Assembly (NCBI GenBank): GCA_030655515.1
Contig: JAURVI010000041.1
Coordinates: forward strand, 1 to 64,000
Reading direction: 5' to 3'
DNA: 64,000 nt
Source: Polaromonas sp.
GTDB lineage: Bacteria > Pseudomonadota > Gammaproteobacteria > Burkholderiales > Burkholderiaceae_C
Shown here: piece after piece, positions 15,955-23,637 of the stretch
Position numbering within the stretch: position 1 is the first letter of the stretch
Layout of the letters: each line of letters begins with the position of its first letter
The notes under the pieces: model-generated
Database searches by the model: none
What the model was told of the DNA's origin: nothing
What the model saw: the letters and a program-made list of their open reading frames with translations, nothing else
Position numbers and translations under genes: made by a program

Positions 15955-16289
15955 ACACTACTGGTTGAAAGCACAATCATCAATAAGCCCTACGCAACCG
16001 TTATGAAGTCAGTTACGGCGCCGGCTAACAACTGTTTTACGCACAGCTCCGCATCAATTATCCCCGGAAGAGTTATAAATAATGGCGTCGCTACAACAGC
16101 AAAAGTGGTGAGAAAAACAGCCTCGAGCGCGCAACTGACCGTTTCGGAGATTATTTCTGCGGGAAGTGAAAGTACGAAATTGAACATCTATCACGCGCGA
16201 ACATGGGGCGAGTACAAAGAGAAGCTCATTGAGGCAGCCTCCGGGAAAACCGTGACGTGTCGCGCTTAGAACCAATACTGTTCGCTTAA

Positions 16290-16358
16290 CCGTTCGGGCT
16301 GAGCTTGTCGAAGCCTGTTTGCACTGTGACGACCCTTCGACAGGCTCAGGGCGAACGG
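16290..16358. repeat. Palindromic repeat with TTCGACAGGCTCAG arms
   Basis: CCGTTCGGGCTGAGCTTGTC at the left pairs with GACAGGCTCAGGGCGAACGG at the right, around a 29-base spacer. The same arms occur in the elements at 30024-30149, 32290-32416 and 32618-32666. Confidence 0.7.
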
Positions 16359-16396
16359 GGTTGCAGCGCTTCAATGAACAGCATTGCGCTTAGAAC

Positions 16397-16515
16397 CTAT
16401 CCGTAAATAATGTTGACTGCCAACTTCACTTTGCGAAACGCGATGATCGCGGCGGCGATGTGGTTGAGTGCGACGAAGCTTCTCTCCAGCTTCTCTGCGG
16501 CGGAGTCGAAGACCG
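16397..16515 (-). pseudogene. C-terminal fragment of an IS5-type transposase
   Basis: The minus strand gives EKLERSFVALNHIAAAIIAF, then RKVKLAVNIIYG and a stop at 16397-16399. The ERSF-x-L-x-HxAAAxIAFRK pattern is the end of an IS5-family DDE transposase. Nothing of the catalytic core is left. It ends four bases from the acyl-CoA dehydrogenase stop. Confidence 0.55.
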
Positions 16516-16518
16516 CAG

Positions 16519-17682
16519 TCACAGCGTGCGGCTGATGATTTCCTTCATCATTTCCGACGAACCGCCATAGATGCGATTGCCGCGCACGTCGGTCAAGGCG
16601 CGGCCAATCGGGTACTCGCGCATGAAGCCATAGCCGCCGAACATCTGCAGCAGATCGTCGATGGCGCGCGTGGATTCACTGGCCCAGAGCTTGGCCATGG
16701 CGGCGCCTTCGGCGTCGAGTTCGCCCGCCATGTGCCGTATCAGGCAGGCGTCAACGAAAGCACGCGTGGCATGGGCCAGTGTCTTGATCTCGGCCAGCTT
16801 GAAGCGGGTGTACTGGTTTTCGATCAATGGCTTGCCAAAGGTGCTCCGCTCCTTGGTGTACTGGATGGTCCAGTCCAGCGCCGCCTCCAGATGGGTGACG
16901 CAGCGCAGCGCAATCATCAGCCGCTCCTGCACCAGACCGTGCATCAGGTAGCCAAAAGCCTTGTCCTCGTCGCCGATCAGGCAGTCCAAAGGCACCAGCA
17001 CCTTGTCGAAAAACAGCTCGACCGTGTCCTGCGCGCGCTGCCCGATCTTGTCGAGCACACGGCCCCGGCTGAAACCGGGCGTGGTGGTATCGACCCACAA
17101 GAGGCTCATGCCCTTGGCGCCGGCTTCGGGCCGGGTCTTGGCCACCACCAGCACCCGGTCGGCATGAAAACCGTTGGTGATGAAGGTCTTCTGCCCGTTC
17201 AGGCGGTAGCCCTCGGACGTGCGTTCAGCGGTGGTTCGGATGGCTTTCAAATCACTGCCGGCGGACGGCTCGGTCATGGCGATCGAGGACACGATGTCGC
17301 CATTGGCCAGACCCGGCAACCAGCGCAGTTTTTGCTCATGCGTTGCAAAATTCACCAGGTAGGGGGCCACAATGTCCGAGTGGGTGGTAAAGCCCAGCAC
17401 CCCGCTTGCCAGCACGCGGGCGATTTCTTCGACGACGATGGCCGTGTGCAGGAAGTCCCCGCCACCGCCGCCATACTCGGCCGCCGCCATGGGCAGCAGC
17501 AGGCCGGCCCGCCCGGCCTTGCGCCAGACTTCGCGCGGTATCAGCCCCGCTTGCTCCCAGTCTGCATGAAAGGGAAGAATCTCCCGCTCGATAAACCGCC
17601 TCACGGTGGTTCTGAACAGTTCGTGATCGGCGGAAAAAATTCCGCGCCGGGCGGTCGCGGTGTGGCGGGTGGTGGTTTGCAT
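16519..17682 (-). CDS. Acyl-CoA dehydrogenase family protein
   Basis: The 387-residue protein has the family order: FSADHELFRTTVRRFIEREI, SIAMTEPSAGSDLKAIRTTA (flavin/substrate signature), LNGQKTFITNGFHADRVLVV, and the C-terminal helix bundle with FGKPLIENQYTRFKLAEI and MFGGYGFMREYPIGRALTDV. It would oxidise an acyl-CoA using FAD. It diverges from the thiolase/OB-fold pair at 17971, suggesting a common catabolic route. I chose ATG 17682 (MQTTTRH) over the in-frame 17715. Confidence 0.9.
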   Translation of the reverse strand: MQTTTRHTATARRGIFSADHELFRTTVRRFIEREILPFHADWEQAGLIPREVWRKAGRAGLLLPMAAAEYGGGGGDFLHTAIVVEEIARVLASGVLGFTTHSDIVAPYLVNFATHEQKLRWLPGLANGDIVSSIAMTEPSAGSDLKAIRTTAERTSEGYRLNGQKTFITNGFHADRVLVVAKTRPEAGAKGMSLLWVDTTTPGFSRGRVLDKIGQRAQDTVELFFDKVLVPLDCLIGDEDKAFGYLMHGLVQERLMIALRCVTHLEAALDWTIQYTKERSTFGKPLIENQYTRFKLAEIKTLAHATRAFVDACLIRHMAGELDAEGAAMAKLWASESTRAIDDLLQMFGGYGFMREYPIGRALTDVRGNRIYGGSSEMMKEIISRTL

Positions 17683-17970
17683 TGGCGGGTCTCGGTTGAC
17701 AGCAGTCAAGATCAAAGTGGGAACGACCGCTAGTGTAGTATTGCCAGGTACCAGGCGGATTCAGCGCCCGCTGATCGGCCTCCTCCAAATGATCGTTTTC
17801 CGGTCACTCCGCGTCAAGAAGGATTCCGTCATGAAATGGACCCCATGCATTGGCGCAGCATGCCGCGTCCTGGTTGGGATGGCTTGGTCTTCGCAGGCGC
17901 CACACCGGCTCCGTCAAAACACGGACGGCCTCGCGGCCCGTTAAAAAATTCTTTTCCTTTTCACTTTCCC

Positions 17971-19143
17971 ATGAGTCTTTCCAATACGCCTGCCAAATCT
18001 GTTCCCGATGTTGCCATTGTCGGCGTTGCCGAATCCGATCTGGGCAAGGTCCCCGACAAAACCGCCGTCGAGCTTCAGGCGCAAGCGGCCCGCCGGGCAT
18101 TGCTGGACGCCGGGCTGACACTTCAGGAGGTCGATGGTGTGTTTGCGCACACCGACGACCGCTTTTCCAGCCTGCAGTTGAGCGAATACCTGGGCATTCG
18201 GCCCCGCTACACAGACAGCACCAATGTCGGCGGCATGTCGAACCTGGTTCACATTCGCCACGCCATGGCCGCCATCGCGGCAGGCATGTGCGAGGTGGCC
18301 CTGATCACCTATGGCAGCACCCAGCTTTCCGACGGATCGCGCAAGCTCACGGCCCTGGTCGAAGACCCGCGCTCCCCGCGCGGCCAGTTCGTGGTGCCGC
18401 ACGGGCACCTCAGTCCCATCGGCTACTACGCGATGGTCGCCCAACTGCATGGGCATCGGTATGGCACGCGCAGCGCCGACCTGGCCGAGATTGCGGTTGC
18501 GGCGCGCCGATGGGCGGCACTCAACCCGAAGGCCTACCGCCGCGAGCCGCTGAGCATCGAAGACGTGCTTCAATCCCCCCTGGTGGCAGAGCCCCTGCGC
18601 CAGCGCGATTGCTGCCTCGTTACCGACGGCGGCGGCGCCCTCGTCGTCACCAGTGCGGCGCGTGCCGCATCGCTCAAAAAACCTCCGGTTCTGGTGCGCG
18701 GCATCGCCGAACACTACTCGCACCACTACACCCCCTTCGATCTGGACGACTGGCTCGAGACCGGCGTTGCCGCCACGGCGGAGCGGGCGTTTCGCATGGC
18801 CGATGTCACGCGCCAGGACATCGACGTTGTTCAGATTTACGACCACTTCACCATCGGCGTGATGCAGTCGCTCGAAGAACTCGGGTTTTGCGCGCGCGGC
18901 GAAGGCAAGGACTTTGTGCGCCATGGCCGGCTTGGGCCGGGCGGCGCGTTTCCCATCAACACTTCCGGCGGCGGGCTGTCCTACGGCCACCCCGGGATGT
19001 TCGGCATCTTCCTGGTGATCGAGGCGGTGCGCCAATTGCGCGGCGAATGCGGCGAGCGGCAACTGCCCGACCCCAAGCTGGCGCTGTGCCATGCGCCCGG
19101 CCTCGTATTTTCCGCCAACACCACCATGATTCTCGGAGTCTGA
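17971..19143 (+). CDS. Thiolase-family acetyltransferase (SCP2/lipid-transfer thiolase type)
   Basis: The 390-residue protein starts PDVAIVGVAESDLGKVPDKT and has the thiolase fold blocks NVGGMSNLVHIRHAMAAIAA and the C-terminal NTSGGGLSYGHPGMFGIFLV, whose His matches the catalytic GHP motif. The usual N-terminal nucleophile cysteine position is occupied by glycine-serine in this branch (VGGMSN), as in non-classical SCP2-type thiolases. Co-occurrence with the OB-fold protein two bases downstream is typical of the aldolase/thiolase-plus-DUF35 pairs of steroid and aromatic side-chain breakdown. Substrate unknown. Confidence 0.87.
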   Translation: MSLSNTPAKSVPDVAIVGVAESDLGKVPDKTAVELQAQAARRALLDAGLTLQEVDGVFAHTDDRFSSLQLSEYLGIRPRYTDSTNVGGMSNLVHIRHAMAAIAAGMCEVALITYGSTQLSDGSRKLTALVEDPRSPRGQFVVPHGHLSPIGYYAMVAQLHGHRYGTRSADLAEIAVAARRWAALNPKAYRREPLSIEDVLQSPLVAEPLRQRDCCLVTDGGGALVVTSAARAASLKKPPVLVRGIAEHYSHHYTPFDLDDWLETGVAATAERAFRMADVTRQDIDVVQIYDHFTIGVMQSLEELGFCARGEGKDFVRHGRLGPGGAFPINTSGGGLSYGHPGMFGIFLVIEAVRQLRGECGERQLPDPKLALCHAPGLVFSANTTMILGV

Positions 19144-19145
19144 CC

Positions 19146-19562
19146 ATGGGCATTGCACAAAGACCGCTGCCGCAACCGACCGCATCGACCCAGGCCTTTT
19201 GGGATGCAACGCGCCAAGACCGGCTGTTGATTCAGCAATGCAAAGCGTGCTCGACGCTGCAGTTTTATCCCAGGCCGTTTTGCCGTGCCTGCCTGTCCGA
19301 GGACACGGGCTGGATGGAGAGCGCCGGACTTGGCGTGATTTACACCTTCACCATCAACCATCGCGCCGCCAACGAGCACATGAAGCCGCATGTCCCGTAC
19401 GCCGTGGCCGTGGTCACGCTGGACGAAGGCGTCAAGCTGATGGGTGCGATGGCGCCCGGCCGCCTGGCGGACATCCGCATCGGCGCCCGCGTCAAGGTGG
19501 TGTTCGAGAAAGTCAGTGATGCGCTGAGTCTGCCGCGTTTCGCGCTGCTGGAGACGGCATGA
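19146..19562 (+). CDS. Zn-ribbon/OB-fold (DUF35) protein, thiolase partner
   Basis: The 138-residue protein carries a rubredoxin-like zinc ribbon, CKACSTLQFYPRPFCRAC, followed by an OB-fold with GVIYTFTINHRAANEHMKPH, VPYAVAVVTLDEGVKLMG and GARVKVVFEKVSD. Partners of this kind bind SCP2-type thiolases and ChsH-type hydratases. It starts two bases after the thiolase stop, so the pair is translationally linked and likely works as a complex. Confidence 0.88.
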   Translation: MGIAQRPLPQPTASTQAFWDATRQDRLLIQQCKACSTLQFYPRPFCRACLSEDTGWMESAGLGVIYTFTINHRAANEHMKPHVPYAVAVVTLDEGVKLMGAMAPGRLADIRIGARVKVVFEKVSDALSLPRFALLETA

Positions 19563-19704
19563 CAGAGAGCGGTGGCTGGCTGCGGTCTTTTGCGCGCGGC
19601 CGCAGCGTCATGGCGTTCATGCCGCAGCGGAAATCTGCCTCCGTTGGGCATACTTTCCCAGGCTAAAAACGGATGCACTTCACGCGACGCGGGACAATGC
19701 AGCG

Positions 19705-20658
19705 ATGAGAACGTCGATTTTGTCAGTGCAGGATCTGAGCAAACACTACGGCAGCACCACCGTCGTCGACGCGCTGTCGTTTCAGATCGCCCCCGGCGAA
19801 TGCCTGGGTGTCATCGGGCCCAATGGCGCCGGCAAAACCACCACCCTTCGCATGTGCCTGGGCCTGACGGCGCCCGACGCGGGGAGCATCACCTATTTTC
19901 TGAACGGCCAGGACGCCGGGCTGCGCATGCCCGGGGACGCGCTGGCGATCAAGGCCAGGCTGGGTGTGGTGAGCCAGTCCGACACGCTGGACCCGGATTT
20001 CAACTGCGCCGAAAACCTGCAGGTCTATGGCCGCTACTTCGGCATGAGCGCGGCGCAGGTTCGTGTACGCGTGCCGGCTCTGCTGGCGTTTGCCTCGCTG
20101 TCGCACAAGGCGGGCAGCAAGCCCGGCGAGTTGTCGGGCGGCATGAAACGGCGCCTGAGCCTGGCGCGGGCGCTGGTCAATGACCCGCGCCTGCTGCTGC
20201 TCGACGAACCCACCACCGGGCTGGACCCGCAGGCACGCCACCTGATGTGGGAGCGCCTGCAACTGCTTTTGCAGCAGGGCAAATCGATCTTGCTGACCAC
20301 CCACTTCATGGACGAGGCCGAGCGCCTGTGCTCGCGCCTGCTGGTGCTCGATCACGGAAAGAAAATTGCCGAAGGCCAACCCAAAGAACTGATCGCCCAG
20401 CACCTGGAGCCCGATGTGGTGGAGGTCTATGGCGTCGGTGCGCTGGCGCTGGCCGAATCTGCCGAACACACGGGCTTGCGGGCGCTGGCCGCGCGTGTGG
20501 AGGTCAGCGGCGAAACCGTGTTTTTCTACACACAGGACGCGCGCCCGTTGCTGGACCGGCTGGCAGCACACGGCCACTTACGCACACTGCACCGCCCCGC
20601 CAACCTGGAAGACCTGTTCCTCAAACTGACCGGCCGCCAGATCAGGGAGGATGCGTGA
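19705..20658 (+). CDS. ABC transporter ATP-binding protein, NodI-like
   Basis: The 317-residue ATPase has Walker A GPNGAGKTTT, the Q-loop near SQSDTLDPDF, signature ELSGGMKRRLSLARAL, Walker B LLLLDEPTTGLDPQ and the H-loop LTTHFMDEAERLC. The DPDF-NCAENL segment and C-terminal extension match the NodI branch of ABC-2 exporters. In rhizobia NodIJ exports lipochitin oligosaccharides; non-rhizobial betaproteobacterial homologues have unknown cargo. The stop overlaps the permease start (TGATG). Confidence 0.88.
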   Translation: MRTSILSVQDLSKHYGSTTVVDALSFQIAPGECLGVIGPNGAGKTTTLRMCLGLTAPDAGSITYFLNGQDAGLRMPGDALAIKARLGVVSQSDTLDPDFNCAENLQVYGRYFGMSAAQVRVRVPALLAFASLSHKAGSKPGELSGGMKRRLSLARALVNDPRLLLLDEPTTGLDPQARHLMWERLQLLLQQGKSILLTTHFMDEAERLCSRLLVLDHGKKIAEGQPKELIAQHLEPDVVEVYGVGALALAESAEHTGLRALAARVEVSGETVFFYTQDARPLLDRLAAHGHLRTLHRPANLEDLFLKLTGRQIREDA

Positions 20659-21644
20659 TGGACAGAGGAGAGGCGCCCATGGCAAAGGGCGCAGCGCCAG
20701 AGGCCCACGCAGCGGCAAGCGTGGGGGCCGCCGTGCATGGCGAAGGGCCGTCCCTAGGAAAATTAGCCCCCCTTCGTGATGAAAGGGGCAGCGCACCGCC
20801 GAAGGCACGCGAAGCGACAAGCGTGGGGGCCACATTCAGCATTTGGAGAGCGCCCGACCTGTCGTTGCGCTGGTGGCCGGTCTTCATGCGCAACCTGCTG
20901 GTCTGGCGCAAGCTGGCGATTCCCAGCCTGGTCGGCAATATCGCCGAGCCGCTGATGTGGCTGGTGGCCTTTGGTTACGGCATGGGCGCGCTGGTCGGCG
21001 AGGTCAGCGTGGGCGCCAGCGGCGGACAAGGCGTGCTCAAGGTTCCCTACATCCTGTTTCTGGCCAGCGGCTCGATCTGCATGAGCGCGATGAACGCCGC
21101 GTCGTTCGAGGCGCTGTATTCGGCCTTTTCACGCATGCACGTGCAAAAAACCTGGGACGGCATCATGAACACGCCGGTCAGCCTGGACAGCGTGTTGCTG
21201 GCCGAGATGTTGTGGGCCGCTTTCAAGGCGCTGTTCACCGTCACGGCGATTCTGGGCGTGATGCTGGCCCTGGGCATCAGTCACAGCCCCAAACTGTTGC
21301 TGGCCTGGCCGATTTTGCTGCTGGTCGGCATGATGTTTTCATGCATCGCGCTGATCTTCAACGCCCTGGCCAAAGGCTACGACTTCTTCACCTACTACTT
21401 CACGCTGGTGCTGACGCCCATGATGTTTCTGAGCGGTGTGTTTTTCCCGCGCGAGCAGTTGCCGACGCTGGTGCGCATCCTCTCCGACTGGCTGCCGCTG
21501 ACCAACGCGGTGGAGATCGTCCGGCCACTGTTCATGAACCAGTGGCCGGACGCGCCCTGGCGGCACGGCGGGGTGCTGGTGGCCTACACGGTGTTGGCGT
21601 TCTGGGTGGCGCTGGTGCTGACGCGCAGGCGCTTCAAGGCCTGA
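20658..21644 (+). CDS. ABC-2 permease, NodJ-like, with repeat-encoded N-terminus
   Basis: The protein is 328 residues from the ATG at 20658. The core from FSIWRAPDLSLRWWPVFMRN has the six-helix ABC-2 permease fold of NodJ, with PYILFLASGSICMSAMNAAS and MMFLSGVFFPREQLPTLVRI. The first 58 or so residues are Ala/Gly-rich and encoded by two dispersed repeat copies, so they are probably not native. NodJ proteins are usually about 260 residues. An in-frame GTG at 20823 would give 273 residues and may be the true start. It works with the preceding ATPase. Confidence 0.85.
   Translation: MDRGEAPMAKGAAPEAHAAASVGAAVHGEGPSLGKLAPLRDERGSAPPKAREATSVGATFSIWRAPDLSLRWWPVFMRNLLVWRKLAIPSLVGNIAEPLMWLVAFGYGMGALVGEVSVGASGGQGVLKVPYILFLASGSICMSAMNAASFEALYSAFSRMHVQKTWDGIMNTPVSLDSVLLAEMLWAAFKALFTVTAILGVMLALGISHSPKLLLAWPILLLVGMMFSCIALIFNALAKGYDFFTYYFTLVLTPMMFLSGVFFPREQLPTLVRILSDWLPLTNAVEIVRPLFMNQWPDAPWRHGGVLVAYTVLAFWVALVLTRRRFKA
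20688..20739 (+). repeat. Dispersed repeat, diverged copy 4, inside the permease 5' end
   Basis: GGGCGCAGCGCCAGAGGCCC is followed by ACGCAGCGGCAAGCGTGGGG and GCCGCCGTGCATGG. It keeps the AGCGTGGGGG core and a nearby CAT. Confidence 0.55.
20766..20833 (+). repeat. Dispersed repeat, diverged copy 5, inside the permease 5' end
   Basis: CCCCCCTTCGTGATGAAAGG is followed by GGCAGCGCACCGCCGAAGGC and GACAAGCGTGGGGGCCAC. The core is preserved, and the native permease sequence resumes immediately after it. Confidence 0.55.
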
Positions 21645-21723
21645 CCGGCGCCGGGACAAGCCTGCACGAGCGGCGGATCATCTTTTTTAGGCCTCCAGCC
21701 CTTTGAATTCGGAGTTTCCTGGA

Positions 21724-22932
21724 TCAAGCAGCGTCCCTGGTCAGCCAGCTTTCAGCCAGCCGCACCCAGAAGGTGGCGCCCAGCGGGATCAGGTCGTCAT
21801 TGAAGTCGTAGCTCGGGTTGTGCAGCATGCACGGGCCGCCACCGGGGCCGCCGCTCGCGTCATGAATGCGGTGGTCACCGTCGCCGTTGGCAATAAAGCA
21901 ATAACACCCCGGTTTGGCCTGCAGCATGTAGGAGAAATCTTCCGCGCCCATGGTCGGCTCCTGTGCGATCACGTTGTCTTTGCCAACGATTTCCGCCATG
22001 ACCTGGCGCGCAAACTCGGTTTCCCTGGCGTGGTTGATGGTGGGCGGGTAGTTGCGCGCAAACTCGAACGCGCACTCGGCTTCATGCGCGGCGCAAATGT
22101 GCTCGGCGATCTGCTTCATGCGCTTTTCGATCATGTCGAGCACTTCAAGCGTGAAGGTGCGCACCGTGCCCTGCAGCTCGCAACTGTCGGGGATCACGTT
22201 GGTGGCCTCGCCGGCATGGATCATGGTGACCGAGATCACGCCGGCATCCACCGGCTTTTTGTTGCGGCTGATGATGGTCTGGAAGGCCTGCACCATCTGG
22301 CAGGCGACCGGCACCGGGTCGATGCCGTTGTGCGGCAGGGCGGCGTGGCCGCCCCTGCCGCGAATGGTGATCCTGAACTCATTGCTCGACGCCATGACCG
22401 GGCCGGCGCTGGCGGCAAACTTGCCGATCTGCGTGCCCGGCCAGTTGTGCATGCCGAACACGGCGTCCATGGGGAATTTGTCGAACAGACCGTCCTTGAT
22501 CATCTCGCGCGCGCCGCCGCCGCCTTCTTCGGCCGGCTGGAAAATCAGGTAAACGGTACCGTCGAAATGGCGGTTTTTAGCGAAATGCTGCGCGGCCGCC
22601 AGCAACATCGCCGTGTGGCCGTCGTGGCCGCAGGCGTGCATCTTGCCCGGGTGCCGGCTGGCATGTTCAAAGGTGTTGAACTCCTGCATCGGCAAGGCGT
22701 CCATGTCGGCGCGCAGGCCGATGGCGCGCTTCGAGCTGCCGTTTTTGATGATGCCGACCACGCCGGTGGTGCCCATGCCGCGGTGAATCGGAATGCCCCA
22801 CTCGGTGAGTTTTTTCGCCACCACATCGGCGGTGCGCACTTCTTCAAAGCACAGTTCCGGGTGGGCGTGAATATCGCGGCGCAGGGCAGTCATGCCGGCG
22901 GCCTGGGTGACGATGGCGTCAATGATTTTCAT
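21724..22932 (-). CDS. M20-family amidohydrolase (hippurate hydrolase/aminoacylase type)
   Basis: The 402-residue protein has RRDIHAHPELCFEE at the start, the metal motifs IGLRADMDALPM, HACGHDGHTAMLLAAA and FQPAEEGGGGAREMI, and GRGGHAALPHNGIDP in the dimer domain. This is the carboxypeptidase-Ss1/hippuricase branch of M20, which hydrolyses N-acyl amino acids. It converges with the NodJ-like gene across 79 bases. No signal peptide is visible, so it is cytoplasmic. Confidence 0.9.
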   Translation of the reverse strand: MKIIDAIVTQAAGMTALRRDIHAHPELCFEEVRTADVVAKKLTEWGIPIHRGMGTTGVVGIIKNGSSKRAIGLRADMDALPMQEFNTFEHASRHPGKMHACGHDGHTAMLLAAAQHFAKNRHFDGTVYLIFQPAEEGGGGAREMIKDGLFDKFPMDAVFGMHNWPGTQIGKFAASAGPVMASSNEFRITIRGRGGHAALPHNGIDPVPVACQMVQAFQTIISRNKKPVDAGVISVTMIHAGEATNVIPDSCELQGTVRTFTLEVLDMIEKRMKQIAEHICAAHEAECAFEFARNYPPTINHARETEFARQVMAEIVGKDNVIAQEPTMGAEDFSYMLQAKPGCYCFIANGDGDHRIHDASGGPGGGPCMLHNPSYDFNDDLIPLGATFWVRLAESWLTRDAA

Positions 22933-22962
22933 GAAAACCTCTTGGTGGTCAAGGCCGATGCC

Positions 22963-23637
22963 CTACAGCCTGGCAGATGTTTTGCAAGCCCGGGGCCGGC
23001 CTTTGTACCAAGCATAGTCTGCCAGATTCAGCAGCGGCAAGTCCCCCCGGGAATCACCATACGCATGCAGGGTGATTGGCGCGCGCGGGTCGGCGCGGCC
23101 GGCCAGCCAGGCTTGCAGGCGCAGCACTTTTTCTTCGCCGTGGCAGTTGGGCGTGGCCATGCGCCCGGTGTGTACGCCAGCGTGAACCTCCAGCTCGGTG
23201 CAAATGACCGCGTCCATGCCCAGCACGTCGCCAACGCGGCGTAAATAAATACCTGGCGAGGCGCTCACCATCACACAGCAATGCCCCCGCTGCTGGTGCT
23301 GCCGCAGCCGCGCCAGCATCTCTTCCTGCCATTGATCGGGCAAATACCGCGCCACAAAATCGGCGGACCACTGGTCAACCGCCAGCGCGCTGCGCCCGCC
23401 CAGACTGACCTGGAGCAACCGGGCCTTGGCCTGGTGGTTGCTGGTCAGGCCGCAGGCATACGCGGCCAGCCAGGGGCTGCTGCGCAGCAGGGCGAGCAAA
23501 AACCGGGGCCAGCCCAGACCCCGTCGCAAGTAGGGCAGCAAGGTGTCGCGCCGGGTCAGCGTGCCGTCGAAATCGAAGGCGGCGACGTCCATGGCAGGCG
23601 GGGCAGCCGCGTCGGGCCGTGCTCTTAGTTCTGGCAT
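22963..23637 (-). CDS. HAD-IB family phosphatase
   Basis: The 224-residue protein has the nucleophile motif AAFDFDGTLTRRDTLLPYL, a helical cap with SPWLAAYACGL, the second motif VMVSASPGIYLRRVGDVLGM, and the last acid motif HAYGDSRGDLPLLNLAD. HAD-IB enzymes include phosphoserine phosphatases and lipid-linked sugar phosphatases. The gene overlaps the end of the GT39 gene by 13 bases and closes the four-gene minus-strand unit with a UbiA-type phosphoribosyltransferase-like protein. I infer that it dephosphorylates the product of that enzyme. ATG 23637 is preceded by GGGAAAG. Confidence 0.82.
   Translation of the reverse strand: MPELRARPDAAAPPAMDVAAFDFDGTLTRRDTLLPYLRRGLGWPRFLLALLRSSPWLAAYACGLTSNHQAKARLLQVSLGGRSALAVDQWSADFVARYLPDQWQEEMLARLRQHQQRGHCCVMVSASPGIYLRRVGDVLGMDAVICTELEVHAGVHTGRMATPNCHGEEKVLRLQAWLAGRADPRAPITLHAYGDSRGDLPLLNLADYAWYKGRPRACKTSARL

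Noticed and set aside
16003..16269. An 88-codon open frame on the plus strand
   Set aside because: There is no ribosome site and no recognisable motif; it is only a possible remnant in a lower-GC gap.
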